Assembly: GCA_026706425.1 (NCBI GenBank)
Contig: JAPOYW010000042.1
Span: 1 to 5,517 of the forward strand
Direction: 5' to 3'
Origin: Gammaproteobacteria bacterium
GTDB lineage: Bacteria > Pseudomonadota > Gammaproteobacteria > Pseudomonadales > Azotimanducaceae
Length of the DNA stretch: 5,517 nt
The notes beneath the pieces were generated by a model. The model was given only the letters and a program-made list of their open reading frames with translations, was not told where the DNA came from and did not search any database. Each line of letters starts with the position of its first letter. The first letter of the stretch is position 1. Below are positions 5,498 to 5,517 of this stretch, one piece after another. Both the position numbers and the translations under genes were made by a program.

Positions 5498-5517
5498 TTT
5501 CTGGTATTTGTCGGCAC

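Overview
The window is GC-rich and protein-dense. It looks like a chromosome segment from a Gram-negative, probably proteobacterial, organism. The evidence is a periplasmic di-heme c-type cytochrome enzyme, a lipoprotein-type signal peptide, a POT-type peptide transporter and a large secreted multidomain protein. The exact taxon cannot be read from the sequence.

Layout. Positions 1-157 hold no convincing gene. Read on the minus strand they form a run of small hairpins and contain the GGTGARAGTCC element typical of bacterial group II introns. The best guess is the 5' part of a group II intron whose body lies off the left edge. Positions 161-261 carry two imperfect copies of a roughly 30-bp repeat and an 11-bp tandem duplication. 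Positions 241-3191 (minus) are one large secreted protein gene of about 983 residues, broken by a single-base frameshift near 780-790. Its parts are a signal peptide, a beta-helix-like start, a choice-of-anchor B/LVIVD-type domain, two Calx-beta domains, an Ig-like module split by the frameshift, and a C-terminal cadherin-like beta-sandwich. Diverging from it, with only 21 bp between start codons, are mbnP (3213-4028) and mbnH (4025-5161), which overlap by 4 nt. After a 50-bp spacer with a strong hairpin comes the N-terminal part of a POT/PTR2 proton-coupled oligopeptide transporter (5212-5478). Its frame breaks just where base composition drops, close to the right edge.

How the genes may work together. 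MbnH is a MauG-like di-heme enzyme known to oxidise a tryptophan of its partner MbnP to kynurenine, creating a copper-binding protein. The pair is widespread outside methanobactin operons, where its role is poorly understood. No methanobactin biosynthesis gene is visible here, so this is a stand-alone pair. The divergent choice-of-anchor B/Calx-beta protein is a candidate extracellular partner, but that link rests only on position. The downstream transporter may or may not be co-transcribed.
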